A DNA stretch of 64,000 nucleotides. Source: Brachionus rotundiformis (taxonomy: Eukaryota; Rotifera; Eurotatoria; Ploima; Brachionidae). The DNA is taken from positions 5,018,336 through 5,082,335 of the forward strand of contig JAESIW010000200.1 in assembly GCA_016802295.1 (NCBI GenBank). The letters run 5' to 3'. Shown one piece after another: positions 42,846-54,138 of this stretch. Within the stretch, counting starts at the first letter, position 1; each line of letters starts with the position of its first letter. The notes beneath the pieces are model-generated. The model was not told the origin of the DNA. It saw only the letters and a program-made list of their open reading frames with translations, and did not search any database. Made by a program: the position numbers and the translations under genes.

Positions 42846-44418
42846 CTTCAACAATCCGCCCAAAAAGCAATTGAGACAGAAAAATCAGAACCATTTTGGT
42901 CACTAACTAATCAAAACTTGCTAGCCTCATCAAATTTGGTCTATTGGGTGAGCTTTTTGGGTATATTGGGATTTTTAATCTGGTTCCTACAACCGTCCAA
43001 ATCTGAAAGCTCAAAAAGCAAACAAGAAACAGATGAGTCTTCCTCTGATCAAGAGGAGAACCAACTCGATTTGCTTTTACTCGAAAATTTGAAAAAGCGC
43101 CATGTCCGCAACGAGTATCAGACAAAATATCCAACTATTTACGAGTCTGCAGAAGAAAACTGCTTACCCAAGCAAGTTACCATAAAATCTGGATTAGAAG
43201 AAGAAACTCAGCCTGATAGATTGCTGGAAAGTGTGGAAGAAAAATACTCTTTTGAGGAGATAAGAGAGTTGGAAAAAAGAATTATTCAAAAAGAAAATAC
43301 CATCGAAAGCATCGAAAAGACAGATTCTGGCAGTCAGAACTCTCTTCTCGAGTTGTACAATGTTAAACATTTACAAGCTATTGGTGACCATTTCAAAGAT
43401 TTAAGGGAAGTTGCTGATGCTATCAAATCTGCTGGTCTGGAAAACAGTCAATTAATTTTTGGAATTGATTTTACCATAAGCAATCTTGAAAATGGCTTGA
43501 TGACTTTTAATGGACGATCTTTGCACTATTGTGACGAGGACATTAAAAATCCTTATCAAAAAGTAATTGAAATTTTGGGCAAAACGCTTGAATGCTTTGA
43601 TGTAGATGGTCGTATACCAGCGTTTGGATTTGGTGATTCAACTACAAAGGATCGCAAAGTTTTCCCATTTTCGGTATTATTTTATTTAATTAATTGGCCA
43701 AATGTACCAATTGGCCAAATATACACAAAGACTTTGGTGGTCATCTTTTCCTAATGGATATTTAATTAAGAAATTTAGAAAAAAAAAACATAGTTAAGCA
43801 AAATTTAATGATAAAAAATCTTTTTTTTGGCTTCAAATTCTATTTTAATAATATTTTTTGATTTTTATCACTTAGATAAAAGACTCAATTTTTGAAATAA
43901 ATTTAAATTATTTTTTTGTAAAATTATTTAAGAAATTAATTAAGATTTTTTTTTTCAAGCCATCACGTTACTGTAATGGATTCAAAGACGTTTTGGCAAG
44001 ATACAACCAAATTTTGAAAGATGTCAACCTCAGTGGTCCAACAAACTTTGCCCCATTGATCAAAGAAGCAATCAAAATAGTCAAAGAAACCAGACAGTAT
44101 CACATTTTGGTAATTGTAGCCGATGGTCAGGTGACAAACGAGAGGCAAACCCGGGACTCGATAGTGGAGGCATCCAAGTATCCTTTGTCCATAATTATGG
44201 TGGGCGTTGGCGATGGACCATGGGACATGATGAATGAATTCGACGACAGCCTACCTAAAAGACAATTTGACAATTTTCAATTTGTCAATTATCACGAAGT
44301 AACCGAGAATTGTGAAAATCCAGATGAAATATTTGCCTTAAATGCTCTCATGGAAATACCAGACCAGTACAAATCAATCAGAGAGCTGAAGCTTTTGGAA
44401 AATATGCAGAGTTTATAA
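42846..44418 (+). CDS. Membrane-anchored copine/RGLG-type vWA domain protein (5' end not found)
   Basis: Exons 42846-43673 and 43960-44418. The frame is open from the acceptor TTTTTAG at 42845, but no in-frame ATG occurs before the vWA domain, so a first exon is missing from this model. The visible protein has FWSLTNQNLLASSNLVYW, a membrane helix (WVSFLGILGFLIWFL), an acidic linker, and a complete copine vWA domain. That domain has FGIDFTISN (MIDAS D-T-S), a PYQKVIEILGKTL helix, PAFGFGD, SRYCNGFKDVLARYNQIL, LSGPTNFAPLI, HILVIVADGQVTN, PLSIIMVGVGDGPWDMMNEFDD, NFQFVNYHEV and ALMEIPDQYK. Calcium-dependent copine C2 domains and the RING of plant RGLG ligases are absent from what is visible. Membrane anchoring next to a copine domain is unusual. 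Confidence 0.8.
43674..43959 (+). other. 286-bp intron within the copine domain
   Basis: Donor GTATTA, acceptor TTTTTTCAAG. It is unusually long compared with the 45-60 nt introns elsewhere. No embedded gene. Confidence 0.7.
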
Positions 44419-44454
44419 TCAGCTTTGGATCAATGTATCTTTCTTGTTTTACAG

Positions 44455-44823
44455 TTTAAATAAAAGTTTTTATTTTCCAAGAGTCTTAAAAGATCTTAAT
44501 TTATTTTTTAATGCTTTGGGGACTAGGAACCCTTTAATAAAAAAGGTTTCTATCAAAACAAACAATTTGATAATAAAATTTAAAAAAAACGATAAAAAAA
44601 GTGTTTATTCAATTAAATTTAAATATCATAATCACCTTTATAAGCACGCCAATTTAGTTTTAAATGATAAGGATTTGATCAAAAAGCTGAGCACAAGTAA
44701 CACTTTTGTGGTTACCATGATCCCCAATCATCCATTCCACTATTTAAACATTTTTGAAGAAAAATCCGAAACAAATTTTCCTTCACTTTGCATTCACCAA
44801 AAAAATATTTTTTATCATAAATA
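44455..44823 (+). CDS. Hypothetical ORF, probable exon of an unidentified gene
   Basis: Open for about 123 codons after an acceptor-like CTTGTTTTACAG and ending TAA at 44821-44823. No in-frame ATG precedes its last third, so it needs an upstream exon (phase 2) or is not translated. The predicted protein is basic and beta-rich (KKVSIKTNNLIIKFKKND, YSIKFKYHNHLYKHANLVLN, TFVVTMIPNHPFHYLNIFEE). An open frame this long is unlikely by chance at this base composition. It lies between the copine-domain gene and Kidins220 and cannot be joined in phase to either model. I do not recognise it. Confidence 0.4.
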
Positions 44824-44887
44824 ATCAAACATAAATTTATGAATTTATTGTCTAATAGATCCTAGAATTGGAAAGATTAGAAAGAAA

Positions 44888-47800
44888 ATGGAACAGGTCC
44901 AGAATGAAGCTCTGCTACATGCGCCCAGCGATACAGCAATTCGCTTTGACATAGATGTACAGAGCAGTGTGACCAAGAAGAACATTTTGTCAGCACCAAA
45001 TATCGCACCATTGATGAGTTTATTTCAGCCAAGTAGCCAGAAAACTGACGTAGTTGATTACTCGGCTGAGGCACTGCTACAATATACCAAAGAAGGAAAT
45101 TTCGAGCTAGTCAAGGAAATTATTGACCATTACAAATTTTTACACCATAGTGTAAGTGATAGTAATTTTGCGCGTCCACATGGTACATCTAGTAACAGTA
45201 ATACGGTTACCAGCGCCAGTTCCTCTAAGGCTTACGAGACCATGGCACCGCACAAAGCCAAATCTCGCATTGAGCTCGAGATTTGTGACAGTTCTAAGCA
45301 AACTCCGCTAATAATCGCCTGTAGGATAAATTCTTATGACATAGGCTGTCTTTTGGTAGAAAATGGAGCCAATGTGAACAGTAGAGACATGGATTTGTGG
45401 AGTCCGCTTTTAAACGCGGCAAAAAATGGTAACTTAAAGCTAGCAAGTTTGTTATTGGAAAAAAAGGCTCACGTGGATGACAAAGATTGTGGTGGATTTA
45501 CACCACTTATGTGGGCTTGTTACAAAAATCATTTAGAAGTGGTTAAATTGTTACTTCAGAACAAAGCCAACCCTAATTCTCAATGCAAAGTAGATAATTA
45601 GAAATTGTTTTGTTTAAAATTATCTAATAAGTTAATTAAAGAATCAAATTTGCTGTTTATCTTGGGCTGCAGGTCGTGGATTCTACGACATTGTTGTTGA
45701 ACTACTTAAATGTTCAAATATTAAGATAGATCTACAAGATCAAGTAAATTTAAAATTTAGACCCCAATTAAATTTTTGAAATTAAGTTAATCAAAATAGT
45801 ATTCAATAATTAAATTAAAATCTTTTAATTAGAAAAAGATGGTTTAATTTATCTTATTTATTTACATCGAACAAAATTAATAATTAATTTGGGGTTTACA
45901 TTTAACGCTGACTGAATTAAAAATTTTAATTTTTTATCTAAGAACAGCTCTACTCCTATTTTATGGGTAATTAATGAAGATAAATTTAAATCAAAATTTA
46001 ATTGAAATTTAATAGGCGGCACGTAAAGGAAATCTTGACATAGTAAAAGCTCTTATTGCAAAAGGTGCAAATCCGGACTTGCCAGGAATGGTAAGCCAAA
46101 ACACCTGACCAAATGTTAAAAGTAAAAAATATTTTTAAAAAAGAATAACATGAATCCGTTGATCATAAGCACAAAAAATGGTCACGTAAACACTGCACTC
46201 TACTTGGCCAATTTGGAAAATATAAATGTCAACCATATTGACAAAGATGGTCAGTCAGCTTTGGGCATAGCTGCTAAGATGGGCTTTAAACCAATTGTTT
46301 TAAGCCTATTAGAAAAAGGTGCTTATGTAAACACATTGAATAAAGTAAAATTTAATTATTTATTTAAAAAAAATGTTATTTTTTCCAAGAAAGGTGATAG
46401 TATTTTGATAACAGCTGTCAAAGGAGGTCATCGTGACATAATTGAGGCTCTTCTGGCCCGACACGTGGAAGTGGATGCTATTGGAAGCGTAAACAAATTA
46501 ACTTATTTAGTTTTTGCTGATTTAAGAACAATTTCTATATTAGCAAGGTAAGACAGCTTTGCACCAAGCAGTTGATCGGAGCAATTTAGACATTCTAAAG
46601 ATGATATTAGATTACAAACCTGATTTAGAGATAGTTGCTAATGTGAGAACAATTAACAGAATTAATAAAAATAGGAAGATAATTTTTTTCTTTAGGATGG
46701 CGATACAGCATTGCTATCAGCAGTTAAGAAAAAAAATACAGCTTTGGTAAATGAGTTGCTAAATGCTGGAAGTAAAGTATCACCTGTTGATAAGGTTTGT
46801 TTATTTAAGTCTAAGCTAAAATTGTGGTTTGTACTTTTTACCAAAATGAGTAGAATGGTGACAATGTATTGCATATTGCATTGCGAAATAAAAGTAGAGA
46901 AATATCTGAATTAATCTTGTCAAATCCCAAGAATAGCAAATATCTATACAAACCGAACAAAGCTGGCGATACACCTCACAAAATAGATGCCTCGAATCCG
47001 AAAAGCATATTGACTCAAATATTTGGTGCAAGTAAATAAAAGACTAGTGTTTTTATATATTATATTATCATGTAGGCTACAATTGTAGCTACAATTTTTG
47101 TAGTTAATGTAGGCTACAATTGTAGCTACAATTTTTGTAGTTAATGTAGGCTACAATTGTAGCTACAATTTTTGTAGTTAATGTAGGCTACAATTGTAGC
47201 TACAATTTTTGTAGTTAATGTAGGCTACAATTGTAGCTACAATTTTTGTAGTTAGTGTAGGCTACAATTGTAGCTACAATTTTTGTAGTTAATGTAGGCT
47301 ACAATTTTTACAATTGCTATTTTAATAGGACAATTAAATATGTCTGAAGACAGCATTCTTGGCTACGATCTTTACAGTAGTGCTCTTGCCGAAATTCTAA
47401 GTGAGCCGTCTTTGCATACACCCATTACAGTCGGACTATATGCTAAATGGGGCAGTGGAAAATCATTTTTGCTTGCACAATTAAAATCCGAAATGAAAAG
47501 CTTTGCCAAGTTGACTCATTTGGTCAATTTAAAATTTAATTTATTCATGTTCATTACTGTAATATTTGTTTGTTTGTTTACAACTAGTCCATTTATATTT
47601 TGGAAATGGGCCTATGGTTTAGGCTTGTTTGGCTTGCTACTTTTTATTTCATTTATGTTCATTTTCATCTCTAAATACTTTTATGAGAGAAAAGAGCGCG
47701 AATGGGCTGAACGCATTTGCCACAAAATTTCAGTACATTTGACCAGATTTAAGCTTTTGCTTCGAATTCTTTTCCTAAATCCATCAAACTTCAAAAATGA

Positions 47801-50800
47801 AAATATTGAGCACAAAAATTTGCGCTTCATATTTACAGAATATGGTAAAATATCCACCATTGGCGGCGAGAACGCTCTAGCCCTAATGATTAGCTCTCTT
47901 AATACCAAAATGGAAAAACAACTTGGTGTTGTAGTGACCCGTTTGTGTCGGGTGTTTTTCAACAAAACTCACTCGCACAGCAAATACAGACGATTTTGTT
48001 GCATACCAACATTTTTCTTGGTATTTTTAATCTGCGTACTGGTTCTCGGACTGGCAATTTTTTTCCGAGTCAAAGGATTCGGGCTAAAGGAATTCAACAC
48101 GGAAGACCAAGGTTTCATAATTACTGTCGCTTTCTTGATTTTGATATCCATACTTGGTTCCACATTTACTTGGAGCAAAATATTTTGGTCACTTGTTAGG
48201 TCGCCAAGTGACCGAATAATGAACACAGTTAGCTCCAAAGACAAGCTTAAATATTCTGATTCCAATAAGATAGAAAGTTATATATTCAAATTGAAGCGCG
48301 AAGTGGACCTAATTGCTCATACTGTGCGAACAATTGACGCTTTCACTCACAGCTGCACCCGACTGGTCATCGTAATTGACGGTCTGGATAGCTGTGAGCA
48401 AGCCAAAGTGTTGCAAATATTGGAAATAGTCCATGTACTTTTTACCAAAGAAGGTGATCCTTTTGTGAGTATTCTTGCCGTAGATCCGCATGTGCTTATC
48501 AAAGGTATTGAAGGAAATCTGATAGCTGCCTTCCGTAATGGAAATGTAAATGGACATGATTACTTGAGGACTATCATACATTTGCCTATTTATCTTCAAG
48601 TTGACTTGTCCAAGGCCAAGGCGTTGTCAAAAATGCCTAATAAAGTTCTCAAAAGACACAGCACACTTGTGAGCTTATCTTAAATAATAAAATATGATAT
48701 TTTGTAAAAAGATAATTTTTTTCAGATTGGATCTTCAAGTGACATTATTACAAAAATTGGCAATGAAGTTGGCAAAGGCAAAAAATCAAAAAAAAATCGC
48801 AAAAGAAGCTCTAAGCCGGTAAAATAGCTAATTAATAAATTCAGTTTAAGTTTTATGGATAAAATATAATTTGTCTCTTTAAAAAAATTAAAAATTCTAA
48901 ATATCTTGAATGCGATTTTTTACCAGATTTGTTTCTCCCAAGTCATTGAGTCAATTAAAAGTCATTCCAATCAATTCAAGATAAAATGTTATTTTTATCT
49001 TTTTTAAATAATCTAAATTAATTAAAAAATTTTCTAATTTAGAGATTTGTCTTTAATGACTTAGATTTTTTGATTTAAAATTAGAGGAATGACTGTATTG
49101 ACTTATTGACTTAAAAAACTCTGTTTTTTTCCTAAGATGTCCCAACACTAATTTTTATCAATTATGTTATTGAATAGAAAAGAATTATTACTTAAATATA
49201 TTAAAAAATTTTTAAACATTATCTATCTTAAGAGTAAAATATATTTTCTGATTTGTTACACCAAAAGATCGGGTGAAGAAGATACAATTCATGACTTTTT
49301 GTCTGGAAAATGACTAATTTCTTTGATAAAAACATTTAAAAAAGATATAGTTAAATAAAAAAATAGTATTTATTTATTTATTTAAGTTGATTAAAGTTAA
49401 ATTATTTATCTTAATTGAGTATTTAGGATATAGTTTGAAGTTTTCTACCATTGTTTTACCAAACAATGTGTTTTATTTCAAAGAATTTTTATTTAAAAAA
49501 GAATTTACTTGTAATTAATAACTTAATGAAAAAAAATTAATTTTTATTCTTAAAGTGCTATTAGTTTTAAAAATAATTTTTTTTAAAGATGTCGGCAATA
49601 GATCTAACTGATCAATTGATTAAAAGTGACTATTTTTCGGACGTAAATCCGCGCAATTTACGTCGATTGATAAACATAATAGCATTGACAGGTAGATTAT
49701 TACGCGCTTACCATATCGACTTCAACTGGCGAATTCTGGCATCGTGGATTTACATAAATGAACAATGGCCATATCGGTGCTCATGGATAGTAATGCATTA
49801 TGAGGATAATGAGGAACAATTCACCGAAGAAACCACACTAAATGAAGTATATGAACAGGTCAAGAATCTCATTCCTACCAATAATGAACCATTGCTTGAA
49901 TTGGACCGAAATGCACGCAAATTTGAGCATTTTATCCAGAGCTGCGAGCCTAAATTAACCTGTACAATTTTGAAAAAAATACTTCCTTGCACAGTCAATC
50001 TTGATCCATATCTAATCAAGCTTATTAAAGAGTCAATTGATGCCAAAGAGGACAAAATAAACAACTTTCAGTTCACTCCAAATATCCTAAATTTGAATAA
50101 CATGGAAAATTTTGGTATGATGCAAAACCAGAATTTAACTTTAGGATATGGTCAGCAATTTCATTCAACAAGACTGCCAATGCCAAGTCCAAATCTAAAC
50201 CAAGCACCTCTATCAGTCAATACAGTTCAGCCAGAGAACAATTTTACTGAACTTGTTCACAGAAAACCAAAAGATGCGGACTCTTCCAATTTGATCAATC
50301 TATCCAGTCCGGTCATATCTCCAACTTATCTTGGCTTGGACATGACTAAACCACTTCAGGACATGTTTGTGACTGATGTTTGTGAATCATTAATGAACAA
50401 TATTGAATTTATGAGTGAAGATTTTAAGCAAATTTATGTAAATACATTCAAAGAGAAAAATATAAATGGCCGAGTTTTGTTTAGCTGTGACCTAGAGGCG
50501 CTTAAAAGCGAAATAAACATGAGTTTTGGTGATTGGTGTTTGTTCAAAGAATGGCTTCTTAACAAACGCTTACAGAACCAAAAATTAAACCATACCAAAG
50601 AGTCGATGGTTGCCTCAAAAACTAAGACACCTTTACAGACTCCTTTGGGTGGCACACAACGCAAAGTTGAGTTCACAGTTGTTCCTGTAAGAGAAGAAAA
50701 AAACATGATTGAAAACAAAAATGTGGTCGAATCAGTAAAAAAGCCATTAAATTCCATTTTGTTGAATGCCAAAAATTTGGACACATGTGACGAAGAAAAC

Positions 50801-51421
50801 AGTGATGTAAGTAGTGATGAGAAGAATGATGACAAAAATGAGCAAGAAGCTTTGTTGGAAAGTAGTTTAAAAGCTCAATCAGGTGAGATAAGTCCGGTGA
50901 CCAAATTGGGAAAAAAAATTTTCAAAAGTATAGATAATTTGTTCAACAAGACCGAGAGATCTAATTCCAGAACAATGTCTGAATCAATTAATGAAGAAAA
51001 TGAGACTTGTTTGAGTGTTTTGTATAGTGAGGAACAGATAAAAGTTAGTGGTGAGTCTACAGATGGTGAACTAGATCAGACAGATAAAAAATCCAAAAAC
51101 AGGATCAAAAAAGTTGTTAAAATTGATAAATTTGAATTTGTTTGAATGTTAATTTAAAATTTTAAGACAAGAAGAGAGTCTATAAAGATGGACAATTTGA
51201 AAAAAAATTTAATGAAGGTAAAAAACCAGATAATTGCCAGTAATGAGCCGAGCACTACATCAAAAAGTGAACTGAAGACAAAAAATTCATCACAGTCTAT
51301 TAATTCGGCTGGTACTGGCAAAACAGCTCGTACCGAAAGTGGCACAAAAAACTTAAATGAAGAAGAAACAACTAAAACTTTTCTTATATTTGAAGATGAA
51401 GATGAGTTAGATTGCTATTAA
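44888..51421 (+). CDS. KIDINS220: Kidins220/ARMS: ankyrin-repeat KAP-type NTPase scaffold
   Basis: Twelve exons: 44888-45589, 45642-45743, 46016-46090, 46144-46344, 46390-46488, 46544-46642, 46696-46794, 46854-47031, 47329-48668, 48726-48818, 49589-51139, 51188-51421; about 1,590 residues (human 1,771). It is a four-pass membrane scaffold for Trk and ephrin receptors in neurons. About eleven ankyrin repeats fill residues 150-510 (TPLIIACRINSYDIGCLLVENGANVN). The KAP NTPase follows with LGYDLYSSALAEILSEP, Walker A WGSGKSF, membrane hairpins and Walker B VIVIDGLDSCEQ. A conserved block LRRLINIIALTGRLLRA to WPYRCSWIVM and a SAM-like segment (NINGRVLFSC, MSFGDWCLFKEWLL) follow. Exon 2 must start at 45642 to read LSWAAGRG. 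The exon 11-12 junction (weak donor GTTTGA) is uncertain; without it the protein ends at 51145. Confidence 0.93.
47071..47313. repeat. 37-bp palindromic minisatellite inside a Kidins220 intron
   Basis: Six full units and one partial unit start at 47071, 47108, 47145, 47182, 47219, 47256 and 47293. Each holds GTAGGCTACAATTGTAGC and TACAATTTTTGTAGTTAA. CTACAATTGTAG is self-complementary and CTACAATTTTTGTAG can form a hairpin, so the array is a chain of small palindromes. Units are almost identical (one A to G change). It fills most of the 297-bp intron 47032-47328. Confidence 0.95.
48819..49588 (+). other. Kidins220 intron 10 (770 bp)
   Basis: Between CCG at 48818 and ATG at 49589; donor GTAAAA, acceptor TTTAAAG. 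AT-rich, nothing embedded. Confidence 0.6.
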
Positions 51422-52149
51422 ATTTTATATTAAAATTTGTTTATAAGAATTTTTTTACATAGGACTTAGATTGAATAGATTAAAACAAAGATTATTAGTT
51501 TTTAAAATTTTAAAATTTTTTTTTGATTTAATAAAAATTTAAATGATTTTTAAATATAGTAATTTTATTTTAAAATTACATTTTTCGTTGCCAAATACCC
51601 ACAAAAATTGGTAAACTTATACTTCCAAGAAATTTTGCTATAGATTATTTAATTTAATTAATTTTGTCTTGAAATTTTTAAACTAATTATTAGATGATGA
51701 AAATATAATTACTTATTAACAAAGACTTATTTTATTAATTCAATTTTAAGAAAACTGAATTTATTTTGTATGCTTTTTCAAAGTTTCCAATTAACTTAAT
51801 TTAAACAGTGTCTAGGGAAAAGTAAAGTAAACAAAAGCAACTCAACAAAAGCGTTTAATAGATGCTTTTAATTTTAATTTATTTAACAGATAATTAAAAT
51901 TGACTCTAAATAATTAGAACAATTTCTCTTTTCGAGAACAGACTTGATTATTTTACCAAATATTAAATTTCGTATAATTATATGGTGCAATTAAAATTTT
52001 TCAATCTATTTTAATTGTACTCTATCAAATAAACTAAAGCATTAATTTGTACTTATGAAAAATAGCTATTTGATTTAAAAACATAAAATTTAATTAAGTA
52101 AAATATTCATTTATTAAAGCTAATTTGGAAAAAAAAAACTTTTTTACAC
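51422..52149. other. Intergenic between convergent Kidins220 and TLX
   Basis: AT-rich, no supported feature. Confidence 0.5.
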
Positions 52150-53060
52150 TTAATTTTCATCAGTAAGCTTCATATCCATCATAATTAATTTATTTAAAGG
52201 ACTGTCATTGTTCTTGGTCGATTCTTCTGTATCATTTGAAGTGCATTTGGACTCTGACGAAGTGGAAGAGCTCGAACAGGAGCCGATTGCGTTGGTCGAA
52301 GCCAGAGCCGCGATCACATTCAGCTGAGTGGGCAGTTCGCTTTGTTGCTTCAGCGACATAAAGAGCTTATTTGCTGCTTGTCTTTCTGCTTCCATTTCTT
52401 CCGCATTTTGTCTCCTGAAAAAATAAATAAAATCTAAAAAGGCGCTGAAAAATCTTTCCAAACCAACCTCCATTTGGTTCTGCGGTTCTGAAACCAAGTC
52501 TTGACCTGGGCATCTGTCATTTTAAGCAGCTTGGCAAGACTTGACCTTTCGCTTGAAGCCAAATACTTCTGCTTCATAAATCTCTTCTCCAGCTCGATAA
52601 TTTGAGGCCGATTGAAGGAAGTTCGCGGTTTTTTCCTTTTCGGTGGGTTCCTATTCTGATACGGATGGCCAATTCTCTTCTGCATAATTGGTGGCTTGAA
52701 GCCTTCTGGTTTTAGGCCGGCCTCGTTCGTGTGAGTCAATGAGTTGAGCCAATTTGAGAAGAGAAAATTTTGGTACATGTTCGGATTGCCAAGTATTGAA
52801 GTCTGCTGTGTCAATAGCATTTTGAAAATATTCTGGTTGCATCCTTCAGTTGCATCACTCATATCTTGAAAAATAAAGAATTTTTAATTCTGGTTGGTAA
52901 ATTTTTCCAAATATCTACCCTCAGAATTTTCATTGTCTGATTCTACACTCATTGTTTCCTCTACATCCACTTCACTGTTGTCAGACTCGTCTTTTGCCGT
53001 TTTCTCCGATTCATTCAAAATATTGGTTATACTAAACGAAAGCTTTGTTTGGTCAGACAT
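52150..53060 (-). CDS. TLX: TLX-class (T-cell leukemia homeobox) transcription factor
   Basis: Exons 53060-52919, 52864-52468 and 52414-52150 give 267 residues. An Engrailed-homology repression motif (FSITNIL) lies near residue 8. The homeodomain is led by RIGHPYQNRNPPKRKKPRTSF, the TLX signature, and reads PQIIELEKRFMKQKYLASSE...LKMTDAQVKTWFQNRRTKWRR. Thr at homeodomain position 47 (QVKTWFQ) is the diagnostic TLX residue. The conserved NAEEMEAERQAANKLF tail follows, split by the second intron inside the WR-R codons as in relatives. TLX proteins specify neuronal subtypes. The start is ATG 53060; TTTAG lies 12 bases upstream. The C-terminus is Ser-rich with no known motif. Identity is secure. 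Confidence 0.96.
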
Positions 53061-54138
53061 GGCACTCAAATACTAAACCAAAAAATAGATTAAAAACTCT
53101 TTAAAAAGAATATATTTTATCTATATATATATTTATATAATTCAATTAAGAATTTTTTTTTATTTTTTGAAATTAAATTTAAAACTGATCATAAGAAAAT
53201 GAGTTGAGACAAACTGAAATTAAGAGAGTTTTGAGTACTAGATATGTTTTTTAATCATTCAAATTGATAATAAATGGCTTTTATTTGCTTTTTAATAGTC
53301 CTAATTAAGATGGTTTTTGTAACACCCAGTCATTTCAAAAGGCACAATCTAATTTTAAAAGTTAATAACTTTAATTGTTTCGGCAGAAATCATCATCATC
53401 ATTTAATTCTCTAAATGGAATAGATTATTTGTTTGGCTTTGGAAATGACGCTTTTGTATTTAAATTTCAAGTTTCAATTTAATTTTTAATCTATCATTTC
53501 GGGACTTATTGAATTTCGATTAAACTAACAATTAAAATAAAAAAGCTTGTTTTTTTATTGTTTTATTTAATTAGAGTTCTTGTCGAAAATCAATTTGATA
53601 AATTAGAATTTTAAAGTTTATTGATCATTTGGCTACGAAAGCAAAAAAATTTACAACAAAATGAAAATTTGGCTAATTAATAAGCCGAGTTGGCTGGTTG
53701 TTCCAGGAGTTGGGTTTTTCTGAGCGTAGATTTTTGACGTTAATGACACAATGGGACTTTTTTACTTAATTTTTTTCTCAAATTGAAAAAGTTGTCAATT
53801 GAGTTATCATAATTCCTTGAAAACAGATTCCTTGAATAGACATTAGGAAAAATTTAGTTTTTACATTTACATTTTATTATTTTTAAAATAAAATTGAAAA
53901 AAAAATTTTTTTATTTTTTTTTTGATTAATGAATGATCTTTTATTTTAAATTTAATTTTAATCTATTTAAAAGAAAAAAAGAACAAAGCTAACAAATCAA
54001 TTAAATTGTTTATTCAAATATTAATCCAAAATGTATTCATTTAATTTGTTATATTTAAATTATCTATTCTCACCATTTAAAAAATCAAAATTTAACTAGA
54101 AAAAAAAATAAAAACAAAATTTAAATACACATTAATAA
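53061..54138. other. Intergenic, AT-rich
   Basis: Upstream region of TLX and 3' flank of the CCDC171-like gene. A GC-richer patch at about 53680-53760 has no open frame and could be regulatory. Nothing else is supported. Confidence 0.4.

Noticed and set aside
47071..47313. CRISPR-like array
   Set aside because: Units are contiguous 37-bp repeats without unique spacers, inside an intron of an animal gene.
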